NCBI RefSeq assembly: GCF_946478955.1
Contig: NZ_CAMLDL010000024.1
Span: 1 to 27,371, forward strand
Source: an uncultured Sphingomonas sp.
GTDB taxonomy: Bacteria > Pseudomonadota > Alphaproteobacteria > Sphingomonadales > Sphingomonadaceae
DNA length: 27,371 bases
Direction: 5' to 3'
Part shown: piece after piece, positions 14,978 to 23,610 of the stretch
Numbering within the stretch: the first letter of the stretch is position 1
Layout of the letters: every line of letters begins with the position of its first letter
The notes under the pieces: generated by a model
Told to the model about the DNA's origin: nothing
What the model saw: the letters and a program-made list of their open reading frames with translations, nothing else
The model's database searches: none
Translations under genes and position numbers: made by a program

Positions 14978-15778
14978 ATGTCCTTGGGCCAGGATCTTGC
15001 GCCGCACCTTCCCTTTCTCCGTCGCTATGCGCGGGCGCTGACCGGCAGTCAGGTTCACGGCGACAGCTTCGTGCGAGCTACCCTCGAAACCATTGTCGCC
15101 AGTCCCGACGAATTTCCGACCGACGTCGATCCGCGGCTCGGCCTTTACCGCACCTTCCACCTTATCTGGTCCAGTGCGAACATCGACGAAGGCGAAGAAC
15201 CTTCGGGCGCATTGCCGGGGGCGGAAGGAATTGCACAGGCCCGTCTTGCGCGGATTACGCCTTTGTCGCGTCAGGCATTGCTGCTGACCAGCCTGGAAGG
15301 GTTTTCCAGCGAGGACGCCGGATATCTGATCGATGCGTCGCCGGAGGATGTGGAATCGCTCGTGGCGGAGGCGCTGGCCGAAATCGAACGGCAAACGCAC
15401 GCCGACGTCCTCATCATTGAAGACGAGCCGATTATCGCGATGGATATTGAATCAATCGTCCGCGATCTTGGCCACAATGTCACTGGAGTTGCGGTTACGC
15501 GCGATGAAGCCGTAGCGCAGGCGCGCAAAGCACCACCGGGACTCGTTCTCGCGGATATCCAGCTGGCTGACGACAGCAGCGGCATCGATGCCGTGAAGGA
15601 TATTTTGCAGGAGTTTTCGGTTCCGGTGATCTTTATTACCGCATTTCCGGAACGACTCTTGACCGGCAGCCGTCCCGAACCGACGTTCCTGATCACCAAG
15701 CCGTTCCAGCGATCGACCGTCAAGGCGGCCATTAGTCAGGCTCTTTTCTTCGACAGCGCAACGGTTCCTGCCATCTGA
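14978..15778 (+). CDS. phyR: General stress response regulator PhyR
   Basis: A 266-residue anti-anti-sigma factor. Residues 1-140 are the sigma-like domain that mimics EcfG (region 2-like LPFLRRYARALTGSQVHGD, region 4-like ITPLSRQALLLTSLEGFSSE). Residues 143-260 are a receiver domain with the acidic pair E148/D149, phosphoacceptor D193 in VLADIQL, T221 in FITAF and K241 in LITKPF. Once phosphorylated, the sigma-like domain captures NepR and frees EcfG. GAGGGG lies 11 bases upstream of ATG 14978, with a T-rich spacer. It is divergent from nepR-phyP and followed by ecfG, and all the receiver catalytic residues are intact. Confidence 0.96.
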   Translation: MSLGQDLAPHLPFLRRYARALTGSQVHGDSFVRATLETIVASPDEFPTDVDPRLGLYRTFHLIWSSANIDEGEEPSGALPGAEGIAQARLARITPLSRQALLLTSLEGFSSEDAGYLIDASPEDVESLVAEALAEIERQTHADVLIIEDEPIIAMDIESIVRDLGHNVTGVAVTRDEAVAQARKAPPGLVLADIQLADDSSGIDAVKDILQEFSVPVIFITAFPERLLTGSRPEPTFLITKPFQRSTVKAAISQALFFDSATVPAI

Positions 15779-15878
15779 GTGGCGACACCTGGATCGGCGC
15801 GAGTTCCGTTCAAATGTTGTGTCCGGGGCCACGTCATCCTAGGTTCAGGGGGCGGGTCGTTATGAGTCCGCTTGTTCG

Positions 15879-15893
15879 CTCGCTAGAAGCGAG
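15879..15893 (+). repeat. Hairpin just before the ecfG ribosome site
   Basis: CTCGCT (15879-15884) and AGCGAG (15888-15893) pair perfectly around a three-base loop, ending about eight bases before the AAGGGG element that precedes the ecfG TTG start. It is compact enough to form in the mRNA leader and could affect translation. Confidence 0.35.
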
Positions 15894-15916
15894 TTCAGTA
15901 AAGGGGCAGGGGTCCT

Positions 15917-16591
15917 TTGAGTATCGATAGCCAGAATGATGCGGTCGAAACGGTTGACCAGCCGGTGCCGCTGCCGGACGATGAGTTCAAGCAGCAGTTG
16001 GCGCAGGTTATCCCGCATCTTCGCGCATTTGGCCGATCATTGTCGGGCAGCCGCGATACCGCCGATGATCTCGTTCAGGAAACGCTGCTTAAGGCGTGGG
16101 CTGCGCGCAGGCGATTCCAGGCCGGCACCAATATGCGTGCCTGGACCTTCATCATCCTTCGTAACCTGTTTCTTAGCCAAATGCGCCGCGCCCGATTCAA
16201 GGGTGAATGGGATGACGTCACGGCCGCGAAAATCCTGTCCGCACCCGCCAGTCAGGATCGCCATGTGGAGTTGGGCGATATGCAGCGCGCGTTGCTCCAC
16301 CTGCCGCAGCCGCAGCGCGAAGCGTTGATCCTGGTTGGCGCGGGCGGATTTGCTTATGAAGAGGCGGCGGAAATTTGCGGCTGTGCGGTAGGCACCATCA
16401 AGAGTCGCGTTGCCCGCGGTCGCGTCGCACTCGAAGCACTTTTGTCAGGTGGAAAGCTGCCATCGCGACGTCAGCACAAGACCGATCCCAACAAATCAGC
16501 GTTGCAGGAAATCATGGGCGAAGTTGACGAGCTGAGCGGCGGGCGTGACGCCAGCAATGATGGTGAAAGCGGCGAGTCCGGCGATCAGTAG
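15917..16591 (+). CDS. ecfG: General stress sigma factor EcfG
   Basis: A 224-residue ECF15-type sigma factor of the alphaproteobacterial general stress response, which directs RNA polymerase to GGAAC/CGTT promoters. Region 2 is at about 28-93 (SGSRDTADDLVQETLLKAW, then FIILRNLFLSQMRRARF). Region 4 is at about 124-176 (LPQPQREALILVGAGGFAYE, then GTIKSRVARGR). A polar tail of about 45 residues follows. The start is TTG 15917: an in-frame TAA at 15899-15901 rules out anything longer, no ATG lies before region 2, and AGGGG precedes it. No EcfG promoter is visible in the 138 bases after phyR, so it is probably read through from the phyR promoter. Its stop faces a small NepR-like gene six bases away. 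Confidence 0.95.
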   Translation: MSIDSQNDAVETVDQPVPLPDDEFKQQLAQVIPHLRAFGRSLSGSRDTADDLVQETLLKAWAARRRFQAGTNMRAWTFIILRNLFLSQMRRARFKGEWDDVTAAKILSAPASQDRHVELGDMQRALLHLPQPQREALILVGAGGFAYEEAAEICGCAVGTIKSRVARGRVALEALLSGGKLPSRRQHKTDPNKSALQEIMGEVDELSGGRDASNDGESGESGDQ

Positions 16592-16597
16592 ATCAGA

Positions 16598-16753
16598 TTA
16601 GCGCAACCGCGCGAGCAGCGCATCGAATTCAGCCGTACTCTCCTCCGCTGGCGCTTGGTATATGCGGCGGAGCGCGGCGCTGATGCCGGCCTGAAGGGGC
16701 GAACAAGGATCTTCGTCAATGACGGTTCTGGCGTGCTTGTTCGTCCTTGGCAT
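16598..16753 (-). CDS. Small NepR-like protein, candidate second anti-sigma factor
   Basis: 51 residues. The stretch ISAALRRIYQAPAEES then TAEFDALLARLR lines up with the NepR core of the gene at 14473 (VGHALKTVYDDMVRED then VPQDFLDLLGKLD): small-x-x-ALR/K-x-hydrophobic-Y, then an acidic turn, then F-x-x-LL-x-x-L. It is one residue shorter. The canonical VP before the second helix is not kept, so binding may differ. It is convergent with ecfG, six bases between stops. I start at ATG 16753; an in-frame ATG at 16774 adds seven residues, and neither has a good ribosome site. The frame continues upstream only as antisense to glnE. Paralogous NepR proteins are known in some sphingomonads. The resemblance is by eye and the function is inferred. 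Confidence 0.6.
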   Translation of the reverse strand: MPRTNKHARTVIDEDPCSPLQAGISAALRRIYQAPAEESTAEFDALLARLR

Positions 16754-16810
16754 GGTTGTCCATTCGAACGTCATTGGGGGAGTAAATGCTTGAAACGGCA
16801 ACTTGTTTCC

Positions 16811-16835
16811 TGACGCGAGAAATTGCGTCATGACG
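16811..16835. repeat. Overlapping inverted repeats across the glnE start codon
   Basis: TGACGC (16811-16816) and GCGTCA (16825-16830) form a perfect 6-bp inverted repeat whose last base is the A of the glnE ATG. The perfect palindrome CGTCATGACG (16826-16835) overlaps it. Together they give three TGACG elements in 25 bases. They could be an operator or a start-codon hairpin. Confidence 0.4.
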
Positions 16836-19535
16836 GACGACATGGCCGCGACTGCACAACACATTGCCAGAAAGGCCGCGCAGGACCGGGCGGTGCGCTT
16901 TTCGCCGTTCCTTCGCGCGACGATGGACAGTTTCCCCGACGTCGCGCAACTCGCAGTCGATATGGGCGCAGGCGCCGCGATCGCTGCGGCACTGTCGATG
17001 GACGGCGACACTTTGTCATCGCGTCTTCGGCGGCGTCGGCATGCACTCGCGCTAGCGGTCGCGCTGGGGGATTTGTCAGGCGACCTTTCACTTGAGCAGG
17101 TGACCGGCCACCTGTCCGACTTTGCCGATACGGCAATGGATGATGCGCTGTCGGAAGTGATGCGTGAACGGGTGCCAGATCAAAAGCCGGAAGGGGTCGC
17201 CATTCTGGCCCTGGGTAAGCTCGGCAGCCGTGAACTGAATTATTCGTCGGACGTCGATCTGGTGATGCTGTTCGATCCCGATCGCATGCCACGCCGACTG
17301 CGTGATGACGCCGGCGAGGCGGCGGTACGATATGGTCGGCGGTTCGTGGAATTGATGCAACAGCGCGACGCCGACGGCTATGTCGCGCGGGTTGACCTGC
17401 GCCTCCGCCCCGCGCCGGAGGTTACGCCAATTGTTCTGCCGGTTGGCGCCGCCATTTCCTATTATGAAAGCTCGGCGCTGCCGTGGGAACGAGCGGCCTT
17501 CATTCGCGCGCGTGCCGCTGCGGGGGACAAGACGCTTGGCCGCGCGTTCCTGCGTGAAATTCGGCCCTTCATCTGGCGGCGGGCGCTTGATTTCGGTGCG
17601 ATTGAGGAAATTCGCGAGATATCGCTGCGTATCCGCGACCATTATGCTCAGGGGCAGGCTTTCGGTCCCGGCTATGATCTGAAGCGTGGACGAGGCGGCA
17701 TAAGAGAGGCCGAATTCTTCACTCAGGTTCAGCAACTGATTCATGGCGGGCGAGAGCCGGGCCTGCGCGCGCCGGCAACGCTCGATGCGCTAGCGGCCCT
17801 CGCGACCGCGGGTCGGCTAGATGAACGCGTCGCCCACGACATTGCGCAGGCGTATCGCGCGCTCCGCACAGTCGAGCATCGGGTGCAAATGATTCAAGAC
17901 AAGCAGGAGCATCGCCTGCCGATGGATACGGCTACGCTCGACGCCGTAGCAGGGTTGAGCGGAGCTGCGGACGGCGACGCATTGATCGCGTCCCTTGCGC
18001 CGCACGTCGAGACGGTGGGCGCGCAGTTTGACGGGTTGGTGAGTGATCGCGGTGATCGCCTGTCGAACGATCCTGATATTCTGAAAGCCGAACTGGGCGC
18101 ATTAGGATTTGCCGAGATAGATGACGTGTATCGCCGCGTCGGCGATTGGCGGTCGGGTCGGGCGAGATCGCTACGATCCCCTACGGCCCGATCCGCCTTT
18201 GAAGCGATGCTGCCGCCCCTGATGAGGGCGATTGCCGAAGGGCCGGAGCCACTGCGCGCACTCAACCGGTTCAGTGATATAGTGGAGCGATTGTCGAGTG
18301 GCGTGAACTTGTACCGACTGATTGGGGCAAAGCCGCAGCTTGCCCAGCAACTGGCATTGATATTGGCTCACGCACCGCCGCTCGCCGATCAACTGGCGCG
18401 GCGTCCAACCTTGTTCGACGGGCTAATTGACGAGTCCAGCTTTGCGCTGCCGCCGCAAGCGGATGAATTGACCGAGCGATTTCGCGGGGCGGTCGACGGC
18501 GAGCCGTTTGATTTGGCGCTGAACCATCTGAAGCGCATGATTGTCGAACGCCGCTTTGCGCTTGGCGTCCAGCTGATCGCGGCGCACCGCGACCCCATCG
18601 TTATTGCCGAAGGCTATAGCGACCTTGCCGAGGCGGCCATTGCCGCGATGGCGGAGGTGGTGACGCGTGAATTTGAACAGAGCCATGGCCGTATCGACGG
18701 CGGCGAATTGATCATCCTTGGCCTTGGCCGGCTGGGCGGCCGGGCGTTAACTCACGCCAGCGATCTTGATCTGATTTTCCTGTTTGATGCGCCACCGGGT
18801 GCGCAATCGGGTGGAAAAAAAACGCTGACAGCAACGGACTATTACAATCGGTTGGCAAGCCGCATTACGGCCGCGATTGGCACGCCGACCGCCGCCGGGC
18901 CTCTCTACGAGGTTGACACGCGGCTTCGGCCACAGGGTGCGCAGGGGATGCTCGCGGTGAGCGTTGACGCATTTGGCGACTATCAGCGCGGCGAGGCATG
19001 GACGTGGGAGCATATGGCCTTGTGCCGCGCCCGCCCCCTAACTGGCTCTGACGCGGCGCGTAAAAAGGCCCGCAACCTGATCTGTGCTATCCTGTCCGCC
19101 CCTTCCGACGGTGCCAAAGTCCGTCGTGATGCCGCCGACATGCGTGACGAGATGGCGCTGCACAAGCCGCCGGCCGGCTCTCTCGACGTCAAATTGGGGG
19201 ACGGTGGCCTGGTTGACCTTGAGTTTGCGGTCCATACGCTGCAACTGACACAGCATGTCGGACTCGACCCGCGACTTGAAGTGGCTTTGGCCGCGCTGGT
19301 CGATGCAGGTTTGATGGACGACGGTGCCGATCCAGATCTGCGGCTGCTTAGTCGTTTCCTGGTCGTCCTGCGGCTGGTTGCGAGCCATGGCTCGGTTGAA
19401 CCTGCCGCACAATCGCGCCCTCTGGTTGCGTCCCTGTGCGGGTTTGACAATTGGGAGGCGCTGGTGCGCGCAATGGATGATGCGCGCGCGCGCATCGCGG
19501 CGCGGTGGAGTAAGGTTAAGGGAGTGACGGAATGA
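16830..19535 (+). CDS. glnE: Bifunctional glutamine synthetase adenylyltransferase/adenylyl-removase
   Basis: A 901-residue GlnE that adds AMP to and removes it from glutamine synthetase in response to PII proteins, tuning ammonium assimilation. Two nucleotidyltransferase-type domains are clear. The N-terminal (de-adenylylating) one has LGKLGSRELNYSSDVDLV at about 127-144. The C-terminal (adenylylating) one has LGLGRLGGRALTHASDLDLI at about 630-649. GlnD-type helical regions follow each (RGRGGIREAEFFTQVQQLIH in the first, DGGLVDLEFAVHTLQL in the second). Both halves look intact. ATG 16830 is preferred to a TTG at 16803. The stop overlaps the ATG of the peroxiredoxin gene (ATGA). Confidence 0.95.
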   Translation: MTDDMAATAQHIARKAAQDRAVRFSPFLRATMDSFPDVAQLAVDMGAGAAIAAALSMDGDTLSSRLRRRRHALALAVALGDLSGDLSLEQVTGHLSDFADTAMDDALSEVMRERVPDQKPEGVAILALGKLGSRELNYSSDVDLVMLFDPDRMPRRLRDDAGEAAVRYGRRFVELMQQRDADGYVARVDLRLRPAPEVTPIVLPVGAAISYYESSALPWERAAFIRARAAAGDKTLGRAFLREIRPFIWRRALDFGAIEEIREISLRIRDHYAQGQAFGPGYDLKRGRGGIREAEFFTQVQQLIHGGREPGLRAPATLDALAALATAGRLDERVAHDIAQAYRALRTVEHRVQMIQDKQEHRLPMDTATLDAVAGLSGAADGDALIASLAPHVETVGAQFDGLVSDRGDRLSNDPDILKAELGALGFAEIDDVYRRVGDWRSGRARSLRSPTARSAFEAMLPPLMRAIAEGPEPLRALNRFSDIVERLSSGVNLYRLIGAKPQLAQQLALILAHAPPLADQLARRPTLFDGLIDESSFALPPQADELTERFRGAVDGEPFDLALNHLKRMIVERRFALGVQLIAAHRDPIVIAEGYSDLAEAAIAAMAEVVTREFEQSHGRIDGGELIILGLGRLGGRALTHASDLDLIFLFDAPPGAQSGGKKTLTATDYYNRLASRITAAIGTPTAAGPLYEVDTRLRPQGAQGMLAVSVDAFGDYQRGEAWTWEHMALCRARPLTGSDAARKKARNLICAILSAPSDGAKVRRDAADMRDEMALHKPPAGSLDVKLGDGGLVDLEFAVHTLQLTQHVGLDPRLEVALAALVDAGLMDDGADPDLRLLSRFLVVLRLVASHGSVEPAAQSRPLVASLCGFDNWEALVRAMDDARARIAARWSKVKGVTE

Positions 19536-19981
19536 CGGAAGGCGACAAGGCCCCATCTTTGACAGCAATCCTCAGCGATGGATCGAGCGTTGATCTGGGC
19601 AAACCGGGACAGCCTCTAGTGCTTTATTTCTATCCCAAAGACGACACATCCGGTTGCACCAAGGAAGCGCAGGCATTCACCGAGCTGGCGGGAGATTTCG
19701 CGAAGTCTGGCGCAAAAGTTGTCGGCGTTTCGCGCGATCCCATGCCCAAACACGACAAGTTCATCGCCAAATATGATCTTAAGATTCCGCTGGCGAGTGA
19801 CGCAGATGGAGCGATCAGCGATGCCTTTGGCACGTGGGTCGAAAAGTCGATGTATGGCCGCAAATATATGGGGATGGAGCGATCAACCTTTTTGATCGGC
19901 GCCGACGGAACCATCGAAAAGATCTGGCGAAAGGTAAAAGTGCCGGGCCATGCAGAAAGCGTATTGGAGGCAGTACAATGA
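19532..19981 (+). CDS. bcp: Bcp/PrxQ-type peroxiredoxin
   Basis: A 149-residue thiol peroxidase that reduces hydrogen peroxide and organic peroxides in the cytoplasm. The active-site stretch YFYPKDDTSGCTKEAQAF carries the peroxidatic Cys (C42). It is the only Cys in the protein, so the resolving Cys found five residues further on in E. coli Bcp is absent. This would be a 1-Cys enzyme that needs an outside thiol for recycling. STFLIGADGTIEKIWRKV is the usual C-terminal signature. The gene is overlapped by glnE at its start and by the M28 peptidase gene at its end (both ATGA), so the three are probably one operon. Confidence 0.93.
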   Translation: MTEGDKAPSLTAILSDGSSVDLGKPGQPLVLYFYPKDDTSGCTKEAQAFTELAGDFAKSGAKVVGVSRDPMPKHDKFIAKYDLKIPLASDADGAISDAFGTWVEKSMYGRKYMGMERSTFLIGADGTIEKIWRKVKVPGHAESVLEAVQ

Positions 19982-21618
19982 CCTTGCGTACCTTGATGCC
20001 GCTCGCCGCCGTCATGATAGCCGCTTATTCGGCGAATGCAGCGTCGCCGCCCGCGCAAATTTCGCCGCAACGCATGTCCGCAGACGTGAAAATTCTTGCC
20101 TCCGACGCGTTCGAAGGACGTGCGCCGGGAAGCAAGGGCGAGTTGAAGACCATTGCCTGGCTAACGGCGCGATTGAAGGCGATGGGGCTGGAACCGGCCG
20201 GGCCGGGCGGAAAATGGACGCAGGATGTACCCCTTGTTCGGACCAAAGTTGGCGAGGGCACCATTCGAATTGGGTCGACCGACCTGACGCAACGGGAAGG
20301 CATTTATGTCAGCACATTGCGCCCCGACGCGCGGGTTCAGATCTCCAACGCCCCGCTTGTATTCGTCGGATATGGCGTAACCGCTCCGGAACGCGGCTGG
20401 GACGATTTCAAGGGCGTCGACCTAAAGGGCAAGGTCGCGGTCATGTTGGTCAATGACCCCGATTTTGAAGCAGCCGCAGGTGAAGACTCGTCCGGTAAAT
20501 TCGGCGGCAAGGCGATGACCTTCTATGGCCGATGGGTCTACAAATATGAGGAGGCGGCAAGACAGGGAGCGATTGCCGCGCTGATCATTCACGATACCCC
20601 CGGCGCCGGTTATGGCTGGAACACGGTCATTGCACCACAGGGCGAAAATTTCGATCTGGCTGGATCAAAAGGCCGCCTGGCGATGCAAGGTTGGCTGGAA
20701 GGGGCTGCCGCTGGCCGGCTGTTTGCCGATGCCGGCCTTAACCTCGCCGCGCTTCGCATGCAGGCGCGCCGCGCCGATTTCCGACCCGTTGTATTGAAAG
20801 GTCAGACCTTGAGCGCCGACCTTCCCGTTACCTCGGAAAAAATCGCTAGCCACAACGTGCTCGCAAAAATCCGCGGTGCAAAGCGGCCCGACGAATATGT
20901 AAGCTATGGCGCCCACTGGGATGCATATGGCATCGGTGCGCCCGACGCGCAGGGGCGGACCATTCGCCCGGGCGCGAACGACGACGCACTGGGCGTTGCC
21001 GGCCTTTTGGAAATTGCCCGGGCATTCAAGGCGGCACCGCGGCCTGATCGGTCAATTCTGTTCGGGTTCTGGACGGCGGAAGAGCGCGGCCTGTTGGGCT
21101 CGGAAGCCTATGCGCGTGCGCCGACGGTGCCGATGAACAAGACGATTGCGAACATCGGACTGGATATTCTCAATACTGGCGGCCCGGCCAGAGATGTGTT
21201 GCTGGTGGGGGTAGGGCAGAACAGCCTTGAGCAGGACCTTTCAGCCGCCGCCAAGATTCAGGGACGAACCGTTACGCCTGAATCGTTACCAGAGCGCGGC
21301 CTCTTCTATCGCGCGGACCATTTCAGCTTTGCCAAGCGCGGGGTGCCGACCTTGTTGTTCATGGCGATTTCGGGAACGCAGGATCTCGTGAACGGCGGAA
21401 CGGCCGCAGGCCAGAAATGGTTGGACGACTATATGCGGTGTTACCATCAGGCGTGTGATGCATGGTCGAAGGATTGGGACCTGCGCGGCGCGGCACAGGA
21501 TGTGACCCTCGCCTATCAGGTGGGAAAGAAGACCAGCAAGGCTGGCGCTAATCCGACCTGGTCGGAAACGTCCGAATTCCGGGCAGTGCGCGAGAAGGAC
21601 CTCAAGGGGAAGAAGTAG
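19978..21618 (+). CDS. Secreted M28-family zinc aminopeptidase with PA domain
   Basis: A 546-residue exported peptidase. It has a signal peptide (TLMPLAAVMIAAYSANAA), an inserted PA-type domain near 120-270 (LVFVGYGVTAPERGWDDFKG, DLKGKVAVMLVNDPDF), and a di-zinc M28 catalytic core. The five ligands can be placed: H313 in GAHWDAYG, D335 in GANDDALG, E369 in TAEERGLLGSEAY, D396 in IGLDILN and H448 in RADHFSF, with E368 as the expected general base. It should release N-terminal amino acids or dipeptides in the periplasm; the substrate is unknown. I start at ATG 19978, overlapping the peroxiredoxin stop, with GGAGG about ten bases upstream. A longer in-frame start at 19834 would hide the signal peptide. 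Confidence 0.92.
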   Translation: MTLRTLMPLAAVMIAAYSANAASPPAQISPQRMSADVKILASDAFEGRAPGSKGELKTIAWLTARLKAMGLEPAGPGGKWTQDVPLVRTKVGEGTIRIGSTDLTQREGIYVSTLRPDARVQISNAPLVFVGYGVTAPERGWDDFKGVDLKGKVAVMLVNDPDFEAAAGEDSSGKFGGKAMTFYGRWVYKYEEAARQGAIAALIIHDTPGAGYGWNTVIAPQGENFDLAGSKGRLAMQGWLEGAAAGRLFADAGLNLAALRMQARRADFRPVVLKGQTLSADLPVTSEKIASHNVLAKIRGAKRPDEYVSYGAHWDAYGIGAPDAQGRTIRPGANDDALGVAGLLEIARAFKAAPRPDRSILFGFWTAEERGLLGSEAYARAPTVPMNKTIANIGLDILNTGGPARDVLLVGVGQNSLEQDLSAAAKIQGRTVTPESLPERGLFYRADHFSFAKRGVPTLLFMAISGTQDLVNGGTAAGQKWLDDYMRCYHQACDAWSKDWDLRGAAQDVTLAYQVGKKTSKAGANPTWSETSEFRAVREKDLKGKK

Positions 21619-21627
21619 CAATCGTCC

Positions 21628-22722
21628 CTACAGCGCGGTCAAAATCTGTGCATAGCGGTCCAACGTATCGTCGAGGCGATATGAATCGATCCGATTGCCC
21701 GGCGTGATGGCATCGGTCAGTTGCTCGGCTATACCGCGCGCGATGTCGCTATAATCTTCACCGTCAACGAGGCGGCCGAACTGGCCATTGCCGAGGACCG
21801 CTTCCGCATCTCCTGCCTGACGGCTGGCAAGCACCGGCGTTCCGACGGCCATGGCCTCCAGCAGCGCGTTGGACGAGCCTTCCCAGCGTGAAACAAGTGC
21901 AAAAAGTTGTGCGCGGGATAGCCATGCAAAAACGTTGGACTGATGCCCGGCCAAAAGGAACTGATCTGCAATACCTGCTGCCTCTGCCTGACTCTGCAGC
22001 GCCTGGGCCTCGTCTTGGGGGCCGCTGCCAATGATGACAAGGCGGTGCGGGGCGTTCGCCATGGCCTTGGCCGACGCGGCAATCAAACGCGGAAAATTCT
22101 TCTGCTTGTGGAGCCGGCCAATGCCCAGAACCACAGGCACTGGTCCTTCCAGCCAGGGATGCGGAGGTGGTTCCTGCGCGAGGGTGCGGGCACGCTCGAC
22201 ATCAACCCCATTTGCGATTGCCACCGCGCGGCCATCTCGTGCCGCAGCAGCATAGACAGGATGATCGGTGATCGCATTGCCGACCATGATCAAGCGGCTC
22301 GCTGTTTCCGCAATGCGGCGATGGCGGCGGTCGCGTAACCAGTTGGTCAGCCCGGCCCTGGGCCGCCCAATGGCGTTGCTGATTCGATAGGCGGTTCGGA
22401 TAGGCAGCCTCTTGCTGGCCCAATAGACCGCTCGATCTCCCAGATTTCCTGCCGACATCAGCGCCGTGGCGCCGGTCCGGCAGACAAGTGCACGCAGACC
22501 CGGAATGGCTGAATATTTCTTGCCAATCAGGCCGAGCCACGACGGCCGCAGGATTTCAAGGCGTGCTGGCGACGCGTCGATACCATGATCCGGATTAGTG
22601 GTGGGACCGGCACAAAGAATGACCTCACGGTCTTTGCCGACGCGCCGCGCAATGGCCAACGCATTCCGCACAACCCCGCTGGTTTTGAGGTCATGTACAT
22701 AGATGATCAGTGGTCCGCTCAT
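21628..22722 (-). CDS. GT4-family glycosyltransferase
   Basis: About 364 residues, a GT-B fold retaining glycosyltransferase. The N-terminal Rossmann half begins PLIIYVHDLKTSGVVRNALA. The C-terminal donor-binding half has VLGIGRLHKQKNFPRLIAAS, RLVIIGSGPQDEAQALQ and the EX7E-type motif SRWEGSSNALLEAMAVGTPV. Such enzymes usually build cell-surface polysaccharides or glycolipids; donor and acceptor cannot be read. I start at ATG 22722, where the first strand begins; in-frame ATGs at 22740 and 22770 are possible, and the one at 22740 has a better ribosome site. It is convergent with the M28 peptidase gene and divergent from sdhB. No other polysaccharide genes lie nearby. Confidence 0.85.
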   Translation of the reverse strand: MSGPLIIYVHDLKTSGVVRNALAIARRVGKDREVILCAGPTTNPDHGIDASPARLEILRPSWLGLIGKKYSAIPGLRALVCRTGATALMSAGNLGDRAVYWASKRLPIRTAYRISNAIGRPRAGLTNWLRDRRHRRIAETASRLIMVGNAITDHPVYAAAARDGRAVAIANGVDVERARTLAQEPPPHPWLEGPVPVVLGIGRLHKQKNFPRLIAASAKAMANAPHRLVIIGSGPQDEAQALQSQAEAAGIADQFLLAGHQSNVFAWLSRAQLFALVSRWEGSSNALLEAMAVGTPVLASRQAGDAEAVLGNGQFGRLVDGEDYSDIARGIAEQLTDAITPGNRIDSYRLDDTLDRYAQILTAL

Positions 22723-22830
22723 GGGAAGGTCGCATAAAGCCATTTGTCCGATGCTCCCAGCCCTTCCCATCGGCAGGTCATGGCGCTAAGCGGCTAGCGA
22801 ACCCATTTCCTAGGATCCGGTACGCGAACC

Positions 22831-23610
22831 ATGGCTGAATTTACCCTGCCCAAGAACAGCAAGATCACCAAGGGCCGTCAGTATAAGGCGGAAGAGGGGC
22901 AGCGACTGAAGTCGTTCAAGATTTACCGTTATGATCCAGATTCGGGCGCCAACCCGCGTTACGACACCTATACGATCGATCTCGACAAGACCGGACCAAT
23001 GGTTCTGGATGCGCTGATCAAGATCAAGAATGATATTGATCCGACGCTTACCTTCCGCCGCTCCTGCCGCGAAGGAATTTGCGGGTCTTGTGCGATGAAC
23101 ATCGACGGCAAGAACGGTCTCGCCTGCACCACCGCGATTGAGGACCATAGCGGCGAAATCCGTGTCACCCCGCTGCCGCATATGGAAGTGGTCAAGGACC
23201 TGGTGCCGGATATGACGCATTTTTATGCGCAATATGCCTCTATCCAGCCGTGGCTGAAGTCCTCGACCCCGGTGCCGTCCGGCAAGGAACGCTTCCAGTC
23301 GCCGGATGACCGCAACAAGCTCGACGGGCTGTACGAGTGCATCCTGTGCGCTTGCTGCTCGACCAGCTGCCCCAGCTATTGGTGGAACAGCGACAAGTTC
23401 CTGGGCCCGGCGATTCTCCTGCAGGCTTATCGCTGGCTTAGTGACAGCCGCGACGAAGCGACCGGGGAGCGGCTTGACCAGCTTGAGGATCCGTTCCGGC
23501 TCTATCGCTGCCACACGATCATGAACTGCTCCAACACCTGCCCGAAGGGCCTGTCGCCCGCCAAGGCCATTGCGGAGACGAAGAAGCTGGTCGCAGAGCG
23601 GGTCGCTTGA
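22831..23610 (+). CDS. sdhB: Succinate dehydrogenase iron-sulfur subunit
   Basis: A 259-residue subunit of respiratory complex II that carries electrons from the flavin of SdhA to ubiquinone. All cluster ligands are visible. The [2Fe-2S] cluster is bound by C79, C84, C87 and C99 ([11 protein letters not shown] and GLACTT), the [4Fe-4S] by C170, C173, C176 and C237, and the [3Fe-4S] by C180, C227 and C233. Unlike the usual sdhCDAB order, nothing from sdhC, sdhD or sdhA lies upstream; a divergent glycosyltransferase does. The thioesterase gene overlaps its stop codon (TTGA), so sdhB, the thioesterase gene and zapE appear to be one unit. Confidence 0.97.
   Translation: MAEFTLPKNSKITKGRQYKAEEGQRLKSFKIYRYDPDSGANPRYDTYTIDLDKTGPMVLDALIKIKNDIDPTLTFRRSCREGICGSCAMNIDGKNGLACTTAIEDHSGEIRVTPLPHMEVVKDLVPDMTHFYAQYASIQPWLKSSTPVPSGKERFQSPDDRNKLDGLYECILCACCSTSCPSYWWNSDKFLGPAILLQAYRWLSDSRDEATGERLDQLEDPFRLYRCHTIMNCSNTCPKGLSPAKAIAETKKLVAERVA

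Noticed and set aside
16774..17011. N-terminal extension of the NepR-like frame over the 5' end of glnE
   Set aside because: This part is antisense to glnE codons, has shadow-like composition and lacks a ribosome site. Only the last 51-58 residues look like a protein.
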